A DNA stretch of 6,254 nt, taken from contig URMI01000064.1 in assembly GCA_900548845.1 (NCBI GenBank), positions 1-6,254 of the forward strand. Reading direction: 5' to 3'. A program made the position numbers and the translations under genes. The notes beneath the pieces are model-generated. The model was not told the origin of the DNA, searched no databases, and was given only the letters and a program-made list of their open reading frames with translations. Shown piece by piece: positions 5,594 to 6,254 of this stretch (its first letter is position 1; each line of letters opens with the position of its first letter). The DNA comes from an uncultured Clostridia bacterium (GTDB lineage Bacteria; Bacillota; Clostridia; Christensenellales; Borkfalkiaceae).

Positions 5594-6254
5594 ATGAAAA
5601 AGATAGTCTTCAATCCCTATCTCCCGTCCTATGAATATATGCCGGACGGCGAACCGCACCTCTTTGAAGGGAGATTGTATGTCTTTGGGAGCCACGATAA
5701 ATTCGGCGGGAAAGTGTATTGCGAAAACGATTATACCTGCTGGTCTGCGCCCGCAGAGGACCTTTCCGACTGGCGGTGCGAGGGGATCATCTATAAGAGG
5801 GCGCAGGATCCGACGCCGAAGGGGCTTTTGCGTACCCACATGTGGGCGCCCGACGTCTGCCGCGGGGCAGACGGAAGATATTATCTCTACTATGCGATGG
5901 AGTGGTACAACCGCATCGGGGTCGCCGTTGCCCAAACGCCCGCAGGGCCCTATGAATATTACGGCGAAGTGCGCTATGCGGACGGCACGCGCTACGGCGG
6001 AAGGGAGAATGAGCGCATCCGCTTCGATCCCGCCGTCCTGCACGAAGACGGCGTCACCTATCTCTATACCGGGTTCAGTTCCGATCGGATGGGCTTTTTA
6101 TGCAAGATCGCGCACATCAATATCACGGGCGAGGGGAGCACGGTCGTGCGGCTCGGAAAGGATATGCTCACCATCGAGGGCGAGCCGAAGATGCTTCTCC
6201 CCGGCACCCGAAACAGTTCGGGCACGGGCTTTGAAGGGCATGAGTTCTATGAAG
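5594..6254 (+). CDS. GH43 family glycosidase, N-terminal part (cut by window end)
   Basis: An open frame of 220 codons running off the window, matching the N-terminal two thirds of a family 43 glycoside hydrolase (five-bladed beta-propeller; beta-xylosidase, alpha-arabinofuranosidase or related inverting enzyme). Blade motifs are visible: NPYLPSYEYMPDGEPHLFEG (7-26) with D18 as likely catalytic base, YVFGSHD (29-35), YTCWSAPAEDLSDW (47-60), WAPDVCRGADGRYYLYY (84-100), and RFDPAVLHEDGVTYLYTG (143-160) with D145 as the likely pKa-modulating aspartate. The catalytic acid glutamate is expected in or just past FEGHEFYE (213-220), at the cut. There is no signal peptide, so it should be cytoplasmic. 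GGAGG (5582-5586) lies 7 bases before the ATG. The 33-bp gap after GH31 has no terminator, so the two genes are probably one operon. Substrate cannot be decided from this fragment. Confidence 0.9.
   Translation, partial: MKKIVFNPYLPSYEYMPDGEPHLFEGRLYVFGSHDKFGGKVYCENDYTCWSAPAEDLSDWRCEGIIYKRAQDPTPKGLLRTHMWAPDVCRGADGRYYLYYAMEWYNRIGVAVAQTPAGPYEYYGEVRYADGTRYGGRENERIRFDPAVLHEDGVTYLYTGFSSDRMGFLCKIAHINITGEGSTVVRLGKDMLTIEGEPKMLLPGTRNSSGTGFEGHEFYE

Noticed and set aside
4907..6043. 378-codon open frame on the minus strand
   Set aside because: It lies antisense to the GH31 and GH43 genes, which have clear catalytic motifs and ribosome binding sites. Its protein resembles no family I know, and such frames are common opposite GC-rich genes.

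Overview
The window looks like a contig end from a moderately high-GC member of the Bacillota (Clostridia-like, plausibly a gut or other anaerobe from a metagenome). This rests on GC-rich genes separated by short AT-rich gaps, near-perfect sigma-A promoters (TTGACA-17-TATAAT), strong AGGAGG-type ribosome binding sites, and the gene families present. The exact lineage is an inference and cannot be fixed from this sequence alone.

Layout. Bases 1-22 are not genomic: they match the 3' end of the Illumina TruSeq read-2 adapter. Next comes the C-terminal 175 residues of a sodium:solute symporter (24-551, +), closed by a strong 13-bp hairpin terminator (585-615). Three small units read toward it on the minus strand. 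A PIN toxin / Phd-YefM antitoxin pair (683-1314) has its own consensus promoter and a large palindromic operator (1344-1388). Behind it lies a two-gene short-chain chromate-transporter (CHR) operon (1398-2581). A LysR-type regulator (2669-3547, +) is transcribed divergently from the CHR operon through overlapping promoters in an 87-bp gap, the usual arrangement for a LysR protein controlling its neighbour.

The right part is a carbohydrate-use unit on the plus strand: a cytoplasmic GH31 alpha-glucosidase (3629-5560), then after 33 bp a GH43 glycosidase (from 5594) cut by the window end. A 7-bp inverted repeat just upstream of the GH31 gene is a candidate operator. The two hydrolases probably degrade imported oligosaccharides together.

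I found no RNA genes, CRISPR arrays, insertion sequences or integrase genes. Every gene fits a known family. The points of most interest are the adapter read-through at the contig end, the operator geometry of the toxin-antitoxin promoter, and the overlapping divergent LysR/CHR promoters. I see no evidence for an undescribed multi-gene system.
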